This document shows, one piece after another, positions 1-9,761 of a stretch of DNA of 64,000 bases; positions within the stretch are counted from its first letter, which is position 1; every line of letters starts with the position of its first letter. Below the pieces are notes generated by a model. It saw nothing but the letters and a program-made list of their open reading frames with translations. It did no database searches and was not told the origin of the DNA. This stretch comes from Parietaria judaica. Its lineage: Eukaryota; Streptophyta; Magnoliopsida; Rosales; Urticaceae. A program made the position numbers and the translations under genes. The stretch lies in contig OX940864.1 of the NCBI GenBank assembly GCA_954871525.1, positions 8,240,001 through 8,304,000 on the forward strand, written 5' to 3'.

Positions 1-228
1 GTCGATTCGGCGCACCGTCAATCCGGGGCATCGTCAACTTTGGACTCCGTCAATCTGGGGCATTGTCAATGCCGGTGTTGTCGATTCGGCGCACCGTCAA
101 TCCGGGGCATCGTCAACCCGATCATCATTGACTCTCCCCTCGCAATCCTCAGGCGTCGACTACTTCTACCTCTGTACTGGAGGAGCTCCTTAGTGTTGAG
201 AGGGATCCGACCGGATCTGACCTTAACA
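1..228 (-). mobile_element. Truncated LTR of a Tat-like Ty3/gypsy element
   Basis: Read on the minus strand, this stretch begins TGTTAAGGTCAGATCCGGTC and so has a retroviral-type TG terminus. The same terminus, with two C-to-T type differences in 20 bases, starts the LTR of the Tat element at 53130-53825. No internal retroelement sequence lies to the right, so this is the start of a 5' LTR or solo LTR whose body lies off the left edge. Inside it a 79-bp unit starting at 1 recurs at 80, and a shorter motif around CGTCAATCCGGGGCATCG repeats within that unit. The other end and the target duplication cannot be seen. Confidence 0.55.
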
Positions 229-1534
229 ATCACTGATGGGTTTTGTATTTTTTCTCAAATTGGAAAATGCAATCACGTTTGTGTGTTTGTGCGCTTGTCA
301 AAATCTATATTAAAATCTAGAATTTAATCTTTTTTATCTGATTAATTTAATAAGGGATCTTGGTAGACTGGTAGTGATACGCCATGGTTGTTTTAAAATT
401 GCAAAAAATTCCAAAACGTTACACATTTTTGCACTTCAATAGAGAGTGGCATTGAAGTGCCGCCTGAGCATGTCACGTCACGATATTTGCGGATCTTGTA
501 TTAGAATTATACCCTTAAAATTTTAAGAACCGGTTTCCATTCCGGATCCGGGTCTATATCAATATTTGGATGCAGGTGTTTAAAAATAAAACATGAATTT
601 ATAATTAAAAAATATAATAGATAATATGATTTTATCAATACTAACTTGACATAATTTAACTTAATTTTATATTCATAAAGTCAGTTCCAACTTATCGCTC
701 TATTTTCACCAAACTCTATTTCTCACTCTATTTTCATTCTCTTTATATTGTATTTACACTCACACCCATATATTTATTTATGAATTTCTAGTAAAGATCA
801 CTTATTCAAATTACTAAAAATCACTCACAATTAATAAAATAAAAATTGTAACACAACACAAATAAAATAAAATAAAATAAAATTACAACACAAACACAAA
901 TAAAATGGTCTATGCGAGTAGTGTTTGTATTAATTTTTAATGTAATTATGTTTTGTGCACATTTCATTGTTGTCATTTATAAATCATGTAAAATAACATA
1001 TTTGATATGTAAAATAACATATTTGATTAGTTCAATACTTATGCATACCGAAAATATTTTATGAGACGTACAATTACTTTTTATAAATAATATTGAGAGT
1101 ACATATTAAATAATTTTATGAACTCTAAGATATTTACATATATTTAAATGTTTCAAAAGACCAAAAATCAAACAAAATTTAGTGCAATGAATAGCGTGGA
1201 GAATGTCCAATTCATAACACGAAAGCTTTTTTTTAGTCAAAATGTTCAATTTAATTCAATTCACTGTATACAGGCGTCCGCGTCATCTAAAATCACGTTG
1301 CCAAATTTATCCACCAAATTACCACCCTTGTCCGAAACCTTACCCGAACATATATACATTTTCATCCAGAGATACGAAGAAATCAATAGCTATTTAAAAA
1401 TCCATATTAAATAAATAAGAGAACCAAAAACAAACTAGTATTTACAACACAACAGCAAAAGAAAAATGTTGATTTTTTTTTTAAGCCGAGTTTCAGTAAA
1501 TATAGATAATTGACAGCTTAGAGTTGAAGATTTG
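229..1534. other. AT-rich intergenic stretch
   Basis: No gene is supported. The stretch is AT-rich with short A/T runs. Positions about 1200-1410 are recognisably similar to about 5690-5800, upstream of the second U2 gene. This marks the left part of the tandemly duplicated module. The small ORF at 1148-1414 has no coding character. Confidence 0.5.
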
Positions 1535-1740
1535 ACTGGGCTTGGTGGGGTGCGCCAGGCCCATGCAGCAGTGCAAGGCAAGGGCGACGCGTGAAGGCCC
1601 AAGCAGCAAGCTACCTTGACGGGCCATCTCCCATTAAAAATAAATTTAATATCGTGTGGGCCAATGGCCCACATATCAGATATTAAACTGATAAGAACAG
1701 ATACTACACTTGATCTTAGCCAAAAGGCCGAGAAAGGTAT
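1535..1740 (-). ncRNA. U2: U2 spliceosomal snRNA, copy 1
   Basis: U2 snRNA pairs with the intron branch point in the spliceosome. On the minus strand the 5' end reads ATACCTTTCTCGGCCTTTTG. The branch-point recognition segment GTAGTAT lies at 1707-1701, and the stem II region and an Sm-type U-rich stretch (AATTTATTTTTAATGG) follow. The first 130 or so nucleotides are identical to copy 2 at 6207-6412. The 5' end is fixed by the conserved start. The 3' end is set by where similarity to copy 2 stops, so it may be off by several bases. A canonical promoter sits just upstream, so this looks like an intact, transcribable gene. Short reading frames across it are not genes. Confidence 0.95.
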
Positions 1741-1765
1741 GATTTGTACAGACTTTGTTGCTTCT

Positions 1766-1818
1766 TTTTATAGTCACGTTGCTTGCCCAACTATCTAATG
1801 TCTAGGCGATGTGGGACT
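1766..1818 (-). promoter_or_regulatory. snRNA promoter (USE + TATA) of U2 copy 1
   Basis: On the minus strand the upstream sequence element AGTCCCACATCG (1818-1807) matches the plant snRNA USE consensus. A TATA box (CTATAAAA, 1773-1766) lies 26-33 bases upstream of the RNA start. The gap between the elements is about 33 bases, the spacing known for RNA polymerase II plant snRNA genes; Pol III genes have a shorter gap. Confidence 0.85.
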
Positions 1819-2841
1819 ATTCATATAGTGCAACATTAAAATGCCACTGTTAGTTTATTAGCGAATTAGTCTTAACAATATGGCAAAAAGAAATTGTTGT
1901 AGTTGTACATCAATCCTTTCAAATAAATAAATATGATAAAAATGAAATAAATAAATAAAAATTGACGAAATTAATAAGCAATTCAAAAGACCAAACTATT
2001 TATATTTTTTTTTATTTTTTTGAAAGACAAAACTATTTATATTAAAACACTGAAATTAATTATATTAAATTCAATAATGATTCTTATATAAACAAAAAAA
2101 TAACTTGATTTCTCTTCTTCTATGTGTTTAAACTTTAAACTGTGTGGGAGAATTAATTTCGTTTGATGTTACACTTTCTGTCTCTCTCTCTACATATATA
2201 TGTGTATATATATAAATCCCTCGAGAACATTACAATTTGTTAGTGGATATAAAAAAAAACAAAGCAAGAGAAATAAAGAATGAAAAAGAGGAAGCTCCTG
2301 ATAATAATAAAAAAAATGCATTCTTATATCATTCAGACGAATCTTATCACAAGAGGTTAATTATGGTGCTGTGCGGCATAATCATTCAGGCCTACTTAAT
2401 TCACGTTCATGAGTTCATCGGTGTAAAAAAGATGATAAGCACTACAGATTCGGCTCGCGCATGGTGATCGCATTCAGATGCTCTATCGGGTACGTAGAAC
2501 AAATCCCAGACCACGTAATCTATTTTATTCTCGGGCAGTGTCTGTTTCAATTCAAATCACACTGTCCTAGTTCGTTCACCGTTCGTTTTACATCAATATT
2601 TATAAGATCATAAGTTACTCTTTTTATTCTCAGTTAAATCTAAAGTTACGAGGTTTCACCTAATAAGAGAACCCAAAAAAACCACAATTTATAACAAATA
2701 TATGTTCAAAATCTTACATAAAAAAAAAAAAAAAAAAAAAAGTTTTCTGATTACAAACAAACAAAAGATACTTAAATCTTTATTGAAAGAGCAATAAATC
2801 CCAAATTCAATTTTTTTATCCCCAACACCTCCATTTCTCCT
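1819..2841. other. Intergenic spacer between U2 copy 1 and exonuclease 1
   Basis: No gene seen. The spacer holds a pyrimidine-rich and TA-rich patch near 2180-2215 and a poly-A run near 2719-2741. Segments around 2140-2240 resemble 7785-7900 in the second module, as expected for a duplicated spacer. Confidence 0.4.
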
Positions 2842-2852
2842 TATATATATAA
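2842..2852 (+). promoter_or_regulatory. TATA box of exonuclease gene 1
   Basis: TATATATAATA lies about 85 bases before the start codon and is followed by a CT-rich leader containing repeated ACTC units. A CT-rich leader of the same type precedes the other two paralogues. Confidence 0.5.
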
Positions 2853-2936
2853 TAACACCCCTCTCTTCTCACTCACTCACTCACTCACTCACTCACTACT
2901 CGCTCGCTTTCCTCTCTCTCTCTCAAGTCTCTAGCA

Positions 2937-3572
2937 ATGGTGAACGCAACCATAATCCATGTCGATGTCGAGAACGACACCAACCACTACCAGGTGACCC
3001 TCGACACCGGAGCCACCGTCGAGGCCGTCGTCACCGCCAGCTCCTACGTCATCGACCAGTGGCTCGCCCAGACAACCCACTCCGGCGACCCCCTCATCGT
3101 CGGCTTCGTCATCGAGTGGGGTCCCAACTTAACCACCGTCGGCCAGAACCCCGCGGCCGTACTGCAGCTCTGCGTGGCCAAGCGCTGCCTCATCGTGCTG
3201 CTCCTCCACGCCGAGCTGCCCTTTCCGCCCTCCCTCTTCGCCTTCCTCCAGGACCGGCGCCACAGCTTCGTCGGCCTGGGGGTCGCCGCCGACGCCAGAA
3301 AGCTGATGCGGGAATACTTCCTCCCGGTGGCCAACACTGTGGAGCTGGGCGACCTGGCGGCGTTCTCGTGCGGCAACCACGCGCTGAAGGCGGTGGGGCT
3401 GCCGGAGCTGGCGCAGCGCATGGTCGGGCTGCGCTTCGAGAAGCCGACCGAGGTGTTGCTGGGGAGTTGGGAGGATCGGCACCTGAGCTCCGAGCAGGTT
3501 GCGTATGCATGCATCGACGCCTATGCTTCGTACTTGATTGGGGCAGCGCTGATCAATCGCCGCCGCCACTGA
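2937..3572 (+). CDS. DEDDy-type 3'-5' exonuclease-like protein, copy 1 (likely catalytically dead)
   Basis: This intronless gene encodes 211 residues of the plant RNase D/Werner-exonuclease-like family (ribonuclease H-like fold). The start codon matches those of two paralogues in the window (M-x-N-A-T-I). Exo II is seen as GLGVAAD (D119) and Exo III as YACID (Y190, D194). In Exo I the expected D-x-E is changed: the paralogues have GLDVEW, whereas this copy has GFVIEW, so the first metal-binding aspartate is valine (V58, codon GTC at 3108-3110) while E60 remains. The family needs all four acidic residues for two-metal catalysis, so I infer a pseudoenzyme or a nucleic-acid-binding relic. The frame is otherwise intact and much more GC-rich than its surroundings. 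It forms a module with the U2 gene upstream. Confidence 0.85.
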   Translation: MVNATIIHVDVENDTNHYQVTLDTGATVEAVVTASSYVIDQWLAQTTHSGDPLIVGFVIEWGPNLTTVGQNPAAVLQLCVAKRCLIVLLLHAELPFPPSLFAFLQDRRHSFVGLGVAADARKLMREYFLPVANTVELGDLAAFSCGNHALKAVGLPELAQRMVGLRFEKPTEVLLGSWEDRHLSSEQVAYACIDAYASYLIGAALINRRRH

Positions 3573-4723
3573 TCACTGTGATCAAAGTTTTATGATCATG
3601 TCGATTTGGGTAGAGTTTTTTCGTTTCTGTTTTGGGTTTTTCTTTGTTCGAATGCAACGAAAAGAGGCAAAGATCTTGATATTAGAGAATGTTTATCCAA
3701 TATGCATTACATTTCTGAGTTTATTTTGTCATAATTTCCAGCTCTGGGACCACGTTCTCAGGTGTATTGCTCTTCTGTTATATTCTATCCAATTAGCCAT
3801 GTACACGTTATAGCTCCATCCGGGCATAAGAAATAATTGCGGGAAAAGTGTCAAAACTTTGACTATTGATAGAACATGGATTAAAAAAGAAGAAGTTAAA
3901 GATAACATAAATAACAAATGTGAGATAATGAATTTTTTCGTCAAATGAAAGGAGATGCTATATAGTCCATTAATGTGCCCATTAAAATATCTGATAATAT
4001 GTTATCTTGTATTTATTGACATTGGCAGGTACTTTTGCCCCTTTTCACCTTAAACCATTGATGCCTTTATTAATAAAAGATTTAAATTTTTTTGCGGTGA
4101 TCTTTTCTATTGTAAAATGTTTCTGGGTGTTCATGGTGAGGTGAGCAAACTCATGAGTTTCTACACTGTTAATCTTTATTCTATTTCGTGTGATTAACGT
4201 AATCCTTGGTAAATCTACGATAAATAATATTGATCGAGAATGTCAATTTTTTTTTTTGAGAAGAATGTCATCATTTTATTAAACTGTGAATAGGGATTTC
4301 TTAGTTTATTTTTGTTTTATTTTTCAGCTTCGGGACCACTGGTAGTGTACGTTCCCAGGTGTAAATATTGATTCCTTTTTCTGTTATAATCAAAACCAAT
4401 TGGCCCTGGCCATGTACACCGTACACGTCGTACCTGGCAACGGCAAACTTACTTTTTGATTTTTAAATATATTTTTAATTTAAATATAAATTATGCATGA
4501 TAAATCTGTTTATGTAATATTATATGTTACATGTTAATACTTTTGTATATTTTCTCTTTTTAATTAATATGAATTATATCAACATATACAAAATATTAAA
4601 CTAATATGCAAATTGATTAAAATATACATAAATAAGCAATTAATTTATACTTTAAGTCATTTATAATTTATTTCACAATTATTAATATTATAATAGAGAA
4701 TATTTTTTAAGGTGGAATTAACG
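3573..4723. other. 3' flank of exonuclease 1 (duplicated segment)
   Basis: No gene supported. Positions about 3730-3880 align by eye with about 14630-14740 and 15281-15335 downstream of exonuclease 2, and about 4125-4165 with about 21870-21910. The duplicated unit therefore extends well past the coding region. The remainder is AT-rich. Confidence 0.5.
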
Positions 4724-5299
4724 CATGGTTTTAAATATCCGGATATGTCCTCGATATATCCACGACGTGCCCAGAAAATGAGAAGTGCGATACGAAATTC
4801 GTAGAAAATCGATATATCCATTTATTCTCATTTATCTGTCGGCAAGCGTTGATATATCCATATAATATAGAGTGCGAAACGACATCGATATCAGCATTTA
4901 AAATCGTGATTCATATTTATGTTTGTACTCTATGACTTTAAAATAATGTCTAACTTATTTTATGTTATGTCGACATTATGTTACGATGTATGACTTTTAT
5001 GTTATATGTTTGTGTTAAATTATTATTTATGAGTGTTTTCTGGGCTATAACTACGTGTCATATTTATTAAATTGGTAATTTAGAAACTATATAAAAATAT
5101 GATTGAAATAATAAAAATATTTTGGGAAATATCCGCCGATATTTTGATCGGCATGCGATATATCCGCGAAATTATGCGATATTCTCAGCAAGCGATATAT
5201 CTTTTTCTTCGGATTTATCCATCGGCATACCCGTCGGCAAGCGATATATCCGTAAATTGGAGAGTGCGAAACGATATCTATATCGGTATTTAGATCCTT
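4724..5299. mobile_element. Degenerate hAT-type non-autonomous element
   Basis: The ends are imperfect inverted repeats: CATGGTTTTAAATATCC on the left and, reading inward from the right, CAAGGATCTAAATACCG. Flanks GAATTAAC and GAATTAAG resemble a decayed 8-bp target duplication with the left boundary uncertain by one base. The inside is full of CGATATATCC-like repeats and has no transposase frame. It is related to the element at 6828-7769. Confidence 0.6.
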
Positions 5300-5431
5300 G
5301 GAATTAAGTATTGTGATTGAAAATCGAAAAAAATGTGACGCTGAAATTCCCCTCAAGTAACGTAATTTTAGTGGGAGGGTTAGAGTTACTCTCGCTGAGC
5401 AAATTCTTGAGTTTGTTTGTACACTTACTCT

Positions 5432-5546
5432 TTTTTTTTTTGTTTTTTTGTTTTTTTGAAGGCAGCTTTGCTGCGGTGGGGATCGAACCCACGACCTCCA
5501 CTTTGGAGGTAGTGTGGAATTACCACTAGGCTATCCTAGCAACCAC
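5432..5546 (-). mobile_element. Ultra-short tRNA-derived SINE
   Basis: On the minus strand a tRNA-like head carries a Pol III A box (TAGCCTAGTGG, 5533-5523) and a B box (GGTTCGATCCC, 5489-5479). It is followed almost directly by an A-rich tail interrupted by C (plus-strand T-runs 5432-5457). Perfect 11-bp direct repeats ACACTTACTCT flank it (5421-5431 and 5547-5557), the hallmark of target-primed retrotransposition. The anticodon arm does not fold as a normal seven-base loop, so this is not a working tRNA gene. Confidence 0.75.
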
Positions 5547-5557
5547 ACACTTACTCT

Positions 5558-6206
5558 ATTTCATTTCATGCGATGTTCAGAAAATCAGAGGAATAAATGA
5601 CATAGGCATTGTAGGACGTTTGGAATTTGCTTTATAGGACTGTTTGGTTCGTCGTCACTATGAGTTTGTTCATGAAAACTTTTCTTTCTTTCTTTTGTTT
5701 TAGTCCAAATGTCCAATTCACTGTATTCAACATATACATACATATATTTTCATCAGAGAGATAAAAAAAAATCTATAGCTATTTAAAAATATATATATTT
5801 GGTTTCGCCCAAAAAAGAAAAAACTTTCATAAGAAATAATGAGATAATTCATGAATCATCAATTAACATTGACTCTAGGAATTTCACAACTTTTTCATTG
5901 ATAAAAAAAAATACACGATCTAACTGATCGAAGAAAGACTATAAATCAAATAGAAACAATTTCAAAAGACAACAAAAAAAAATTGATAAGCCTGCCTACA
6001 AATATTAGTTTTAACAAAATGAGTTATGATGATAAAAGATTGGCATTTTCAAAAAATATTAGGCAGGCATTAAAAATAAGAAATATTCAACAAATTCGTA
6101 AAGTTATTAAGATAATTAGAAGAAAAAAAACTAGTTAGTACTTATAAGAACAAAATTATATAAAGATAATTGATACATGCAAGAAAAACTTTCGGTTGAA
6201 AATTGA
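5558..6206. other. Intergenic spacer before U2 copy 2
   Basis: No gene seen. About 5556-5740 align by eye with about 21945-22130 (3' flank of unit 2). About 5690-5800 resemble about 1200-1400. The boundary between tandem units therefore falls here. Confidence 0.45.
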
Positions 6207-6412
6207 ACTGGGCTTGGTGGGGTGCGCCAGGCCCATGCAATAGTGCGAGGCAAGGGCGACGCGTGAAAGCCCAGGCAGCAAGCTACCTTGACGGGCCATC
6301 TCCCATTAAAAATAAATTTAATATCGTGTGGGCCAATGGCCCACATATCAGATATTAAACTGATAAGAACAGATACTACACTTGATCTTAGCCAAAAGGC
6401 CGAGAAAGGTAT
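6207..6412 (-). ncRNA. U2: U2 spliceosomal snRNA, copy 2
   Basis: This is the same length as copy 1 and identical to it over the whole 5' half, including the branch-point recognition segment and the Sm-type site. I count five base differences from copy 1, all in the 3' domain (plus-strand about 6237-6280). The 3' end is inferred from where similarity to copy 1 stops. Upstream TATA and USE elements sit at the same distances as in copy 1, so it is probably functional, with one change inside the USE. Confidence 0.93.
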
Positions 6413-6436
6413 GATTTATAAAAAATTTGTTGCTTG

Positions 6437-6490
6437 TTTTTATAGTCACGTTGCTTGCCCAACTATCTAATGTCTAGGCAATGTGGGACT
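6437..6490 (-). promoter_or_regulatory. snRNA promoter (USE + TATA) of U2 copy 2
   Basis: The TATA box CTATAAAA (6444-6437) and the USE AGTCCCACATTG (6490-6479) lie at the same spacing as in copy 1. The USE differs from copy 1 and the consensus at one base (CATCG to CATTG), a change of the type left by CpG deamination. Confidence 0.8.
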
Positions 6491-6827
6491 ATTCAGAGTC
6501 ACAGTCATTGTAAGCTTATTGTATATTTAAGATAATGTGTGCTTGTTCATTGTTGAACAACATTTTTTTGATTAGTCTTTAAGTTCTAACCATACTTTGG
6601 CAAAAAAATGTTGCCCAATAATGAACAAGCACAACCCTCTCAAATTAATGATAAAAATAAGATTAATAAGAAAATAAATTAAATTGAAAACAGAATCAAA
6701 ATACTAAACTATATATATTACAACATTAAAATTATATATATTAAATTTAGAAATCGATTCTTAGAAATATAAGTGAAAAAAAATAAAAACTTGAAGTTTT
6801 TTTTTTTTTTTTTTGCTTGCCTAAAAC

Positions 6828-7769
6828 CAAGGTTTTAAATACCGCTTGCCGATTTCGTTTTGCATCTTTCGTTTTACGGAGATATCGCTTGCCGATGGAA
6901 AAATCGTAAAAAAAAGAAATACCGCATGCCGCATATACCGCACTTTTCGCATGGGCATACCGCATGCCGATGGGGTTTTCGATGGATATTCTGTAAAAAA
7001 TATTTGAGTATTTAAGCAAGATATTTATATAAGTTCAAAACTACATATTTAATAAATACAAGATATTTGTAACTTAAATATGTAGGTGAAATGTATAATA
7101 TTAAGTCACTTTATTAGTTGAAGTGTATAATATTAAGTCAAATTATTATGTGAAGTTAATATGTATGTTAATTAAGTGTGTAATATTAAGTGAATATGCA
7201 TGTTAATTGTATATGTATGTTAACAAATTTAATATTAGTTGAAGTGTATAATATTAAATGAATATGTATATTAAGCGTATATGTATGTTAGGTGAAGTTA
7301 ATATGTATGCTAAGTGTATAATATTATTTGAAGTGTATAATATTAAGTTAAATTATTAGGTGAAGTGTATGTGTATGTTAAGTGTGAAGGTGTGATATTA
7401 GTTGAATGAATAATAAAAAGTCCCACATTGATAGTTGACAAGAGTTTAGTGATGTTTATATACCAAATATTAGGGACAATGGCTTGGGCCCTTGGGTCAT
7501 AGGATTTTGTGGGTGGGGGAGGACTCACACAAAGTTTAATTGGTATTTTTGCCGAAATCTACCAAAAATATCATTTTTACCGAATTTCGAGGGTATTTTC
7601 GAGATTTTTGTGCTGAAAATGGAAAAACGACATGTTTTGGGGTATGCCCGTGGGATTTCGCGAAATTTGGTAAAAAGAAAGAGAAACGAAAGGGTTTTCG
7701 AACCGCAAACCCTCGAAAAACGAAATTCGCTCGAAATTCGCACCGAATTTCCCGAAATTTCACACCTTG
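6828..7769. mobile_element. hAT-type non-autonomous element with 8-bp target duplication
   Basis: Perfect 8-bp direct repeats CCTAAAAC (6820-6827 and 7770-7777) bound an element that starts CAAGGTTTTAAATACCG and ends with the inverted TTTCACACCTTG. Inside are repeated GTGTATAATATTAAGT-like words (7080-7400) and a G/C-richer right third. No transposase is encoded. It carries an internal USE/TATA pair at 7420-7462. Confidence 0.75.
7420..7462 (+). promoter_or_regulatory. snRNA-type USE + TATA with Pol III spacing
   Basis: GTCCCACATTG (7420-7430) is followed, after about 24 bases, by TTTATATA (7455-7462). A short 23-24 base gap is what distinguishes Pol III from Pol II snRNA promoters in plants. 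Initiation would fall near 7486, and T-runs at 7546-7550 or 7574-7578 could terminate a transcript of about 60-90 nt. No known RNA is recognised downstream. Confidence 0.4.
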
Positions 7770-7777
7770 CCTAAAAC

Positions 7778-8360
7778 TACGGGGGAGAATTTATTTTGTT
7801 TCATTAGTCAGTCTTACACTTTTTCACTTCACCTGATTCAAACCCAAATGTCTCTACCTCCAAATCCCTTAAGCACTTTACAATTTGCTTCAGTCCACAA
7901 AGTAGAAAACTAGGGAAGAGAAATAAAAACATAAAAGAATTTTAATTTCATTTTTATACCCTCATTTTATTTTTTTATAAATAAAAATGACCCATTATTC
8001 ATAAAAAAAAAAGAGGTTAAAATATTTGATTTTTTAGCATGCACGATTCCCGAAATCGTTATCATTTTACATATATAAATTTGAAATTTTATTTTAATGC
8101 CTTATTGTTTTATTTTTGACAAAATATATGATATGCTTTGGCAATACAGTAGTACCAAATCAATTTTAAGTATTTTAATTTTTTAAAGAATTAGTAAAAA
8201 AATATTAAAAGCATAGAGAATAGTTATGTCAAATTACCTAAGAGAATATATTTTAGCTTTATTTTAATATTATAATTTATATAAATCCAAAATTACCTTT
8301 ATTCATAATTTGAAAATTTATTTCAATGCCCTCTTTTCTTTTCTTTTTGACAAAAGTATA
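7778..8360. other. Intergenic AT-rich stretch
   Basis: No gene seen. The left part (7785-7900) resembles the spacer of unit 1 near 2140-2240. The rest is AT-rich. Confidence 0.35.
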
Positions 8361-9532
8361 TGTTGGGGGGTATTTTTGTAAAGTATATTAATAAAGAAAA
8401 ATTATTTAATTAATACATTTCTTTATTAATTAAATCATTTTTAACACCAAAGTGCCCTCCGGGCTCCCGTTTTCGCAAAACAAAGTGTCCAGGTGTTCCT
8501 AAAAATATCAAAACACAAAAAAAAATCATAAAATTTGCGAAAAACGCCCTCGGGATGCCTCAAAATCACGAAAGAGAGCCGGAAACACCCTCGGGGGGGC
8601 CACTGACCCACTACTGCGCAGGGGCTGACATCAGCGCGCGCGCGTCAGCACGGTCACTGTCCCCTCTACTCGCGCGCGTGATCTGACGCTGTCGGGCTGT
8701 TTTGGGCGCGTGAAGGCGCGTTTCTGCTCGGATTGGCGATCCGATGGTGGCAACGGGTCCAGAATGATCCAAGGACCCAAAAAACACTATAAATTTACCA
8801 CGAGACCCCTCCGAAATAATTATTTAATTGCATTTCAACCCCCGGACTCCTTTATAAATAGAAGCTCGATTTCAGTTAAACGGTAACTCACTTTCTCTCA
8901 ACGGAACTCGACCAAAACTCTCTCGAGCACCCTCCAAACACCTCCCCCTCAAATATTACACTAATGTTGAGCGTCGGAGGTGAATTCGAGGGTCCCCCCC
9001 CCCCCCCCCCCCGGGTTCTCTTTGACTGTGGGTGTTCTTTTTGCTCAGGTTCGAGTACGAGGAAGTCGATACAGAGCGGAAGCCCTGGAAAAAATTCTGA
9101 CACGATTTACGACCTTCCCTGCCAAGATTCTAGGTCTACGTGGTGCTCGTGCTATCCTTAAGTCTATTATCTCAGGCAGATATACCGACTTTACGGATAG
9201 ACCGAGGACCCGGATCAGGGTCTGTGACGCAGGTCGAAGGTCTGATCTGTCAGGGCCCGCCAAAGGGTTATTACTGTGATCCCCCCTACGTGGAGACCAG
9301 ACTTAGGGGTGTCCCGAACCTGTTTCTGGGCCTTGTCCATTCCAGTCCTCGAGGCTACAGGTAGCGGATAAAACCCAAATTTCTGGTCCACGGTCAGTGG
9401 AGGGTCCGTTTGATCCGGAAGTGCGAAGGGTCAAAACTCTCAGCCCACTCAAAGTCAACAAACGACGTTGGGCCCGGCCCAAACCAAGCTATTGGGCCGC
9501 TTCAGTGATTGATCCAATTTTCAACATCAACA
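8361..9532 (+). mobile_element. Solo LTR of the 15.3-21.7 kb gag-only retrotransposon family
   Basis: The sequence starts TGTTGGGGGG, ends CATCAACA and is flanked by a perfect 5-bp duplication GTATA (8356-8360 and 9533-9537). Its right portion is clearly related, inverted, to the LTRs at 15343-16620 and 20424-21692, with shared GGGCCGGGCCCA and GGCCCAATAGCT words. It contains a run of 19 C at 8994-9012 and TATA-like TTTATAAATA near 8850. No internal region remains, so it is a solo LTR left by LTR-LTR recombination. Confidence 0.85.
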
Positions 9533-9761
9533 GTATATATAATGCTTTGGAAATGGTACGATCATCAATTTTCAGTATTTTAAATTTTTAAAAGAAGTTA
9601 ATAAAAGATTAAATACATAGAGGGTAGCTGTTTTTATATAGATAAAGGAAATATTTTTACAAAAAATAAAATGAATAGTACAAAAATACCAATTTTCCGT
9701 AATTCTCTTGACTTATTGCTCTCGTATTTCTTTATTGTACCCTATATAGAAAACTTCCTAA

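Noticed and set aside
3044..3595. Several long frames overlapping exonuclease 1 on both strands
   Set aside because: They are by-products of high GC third positions; only the 2937-3572 frame shows family motifs. The same applies around 13641-14340 and 26024-26878.
5461..5544. tRNA gene on the minus strand
   Set aside because: The A and B boxes are good, but the anticodon arm does not form a seven-base loop, and the unit has an A-rich tail and an 11-bp target duplication. It is a SINE.
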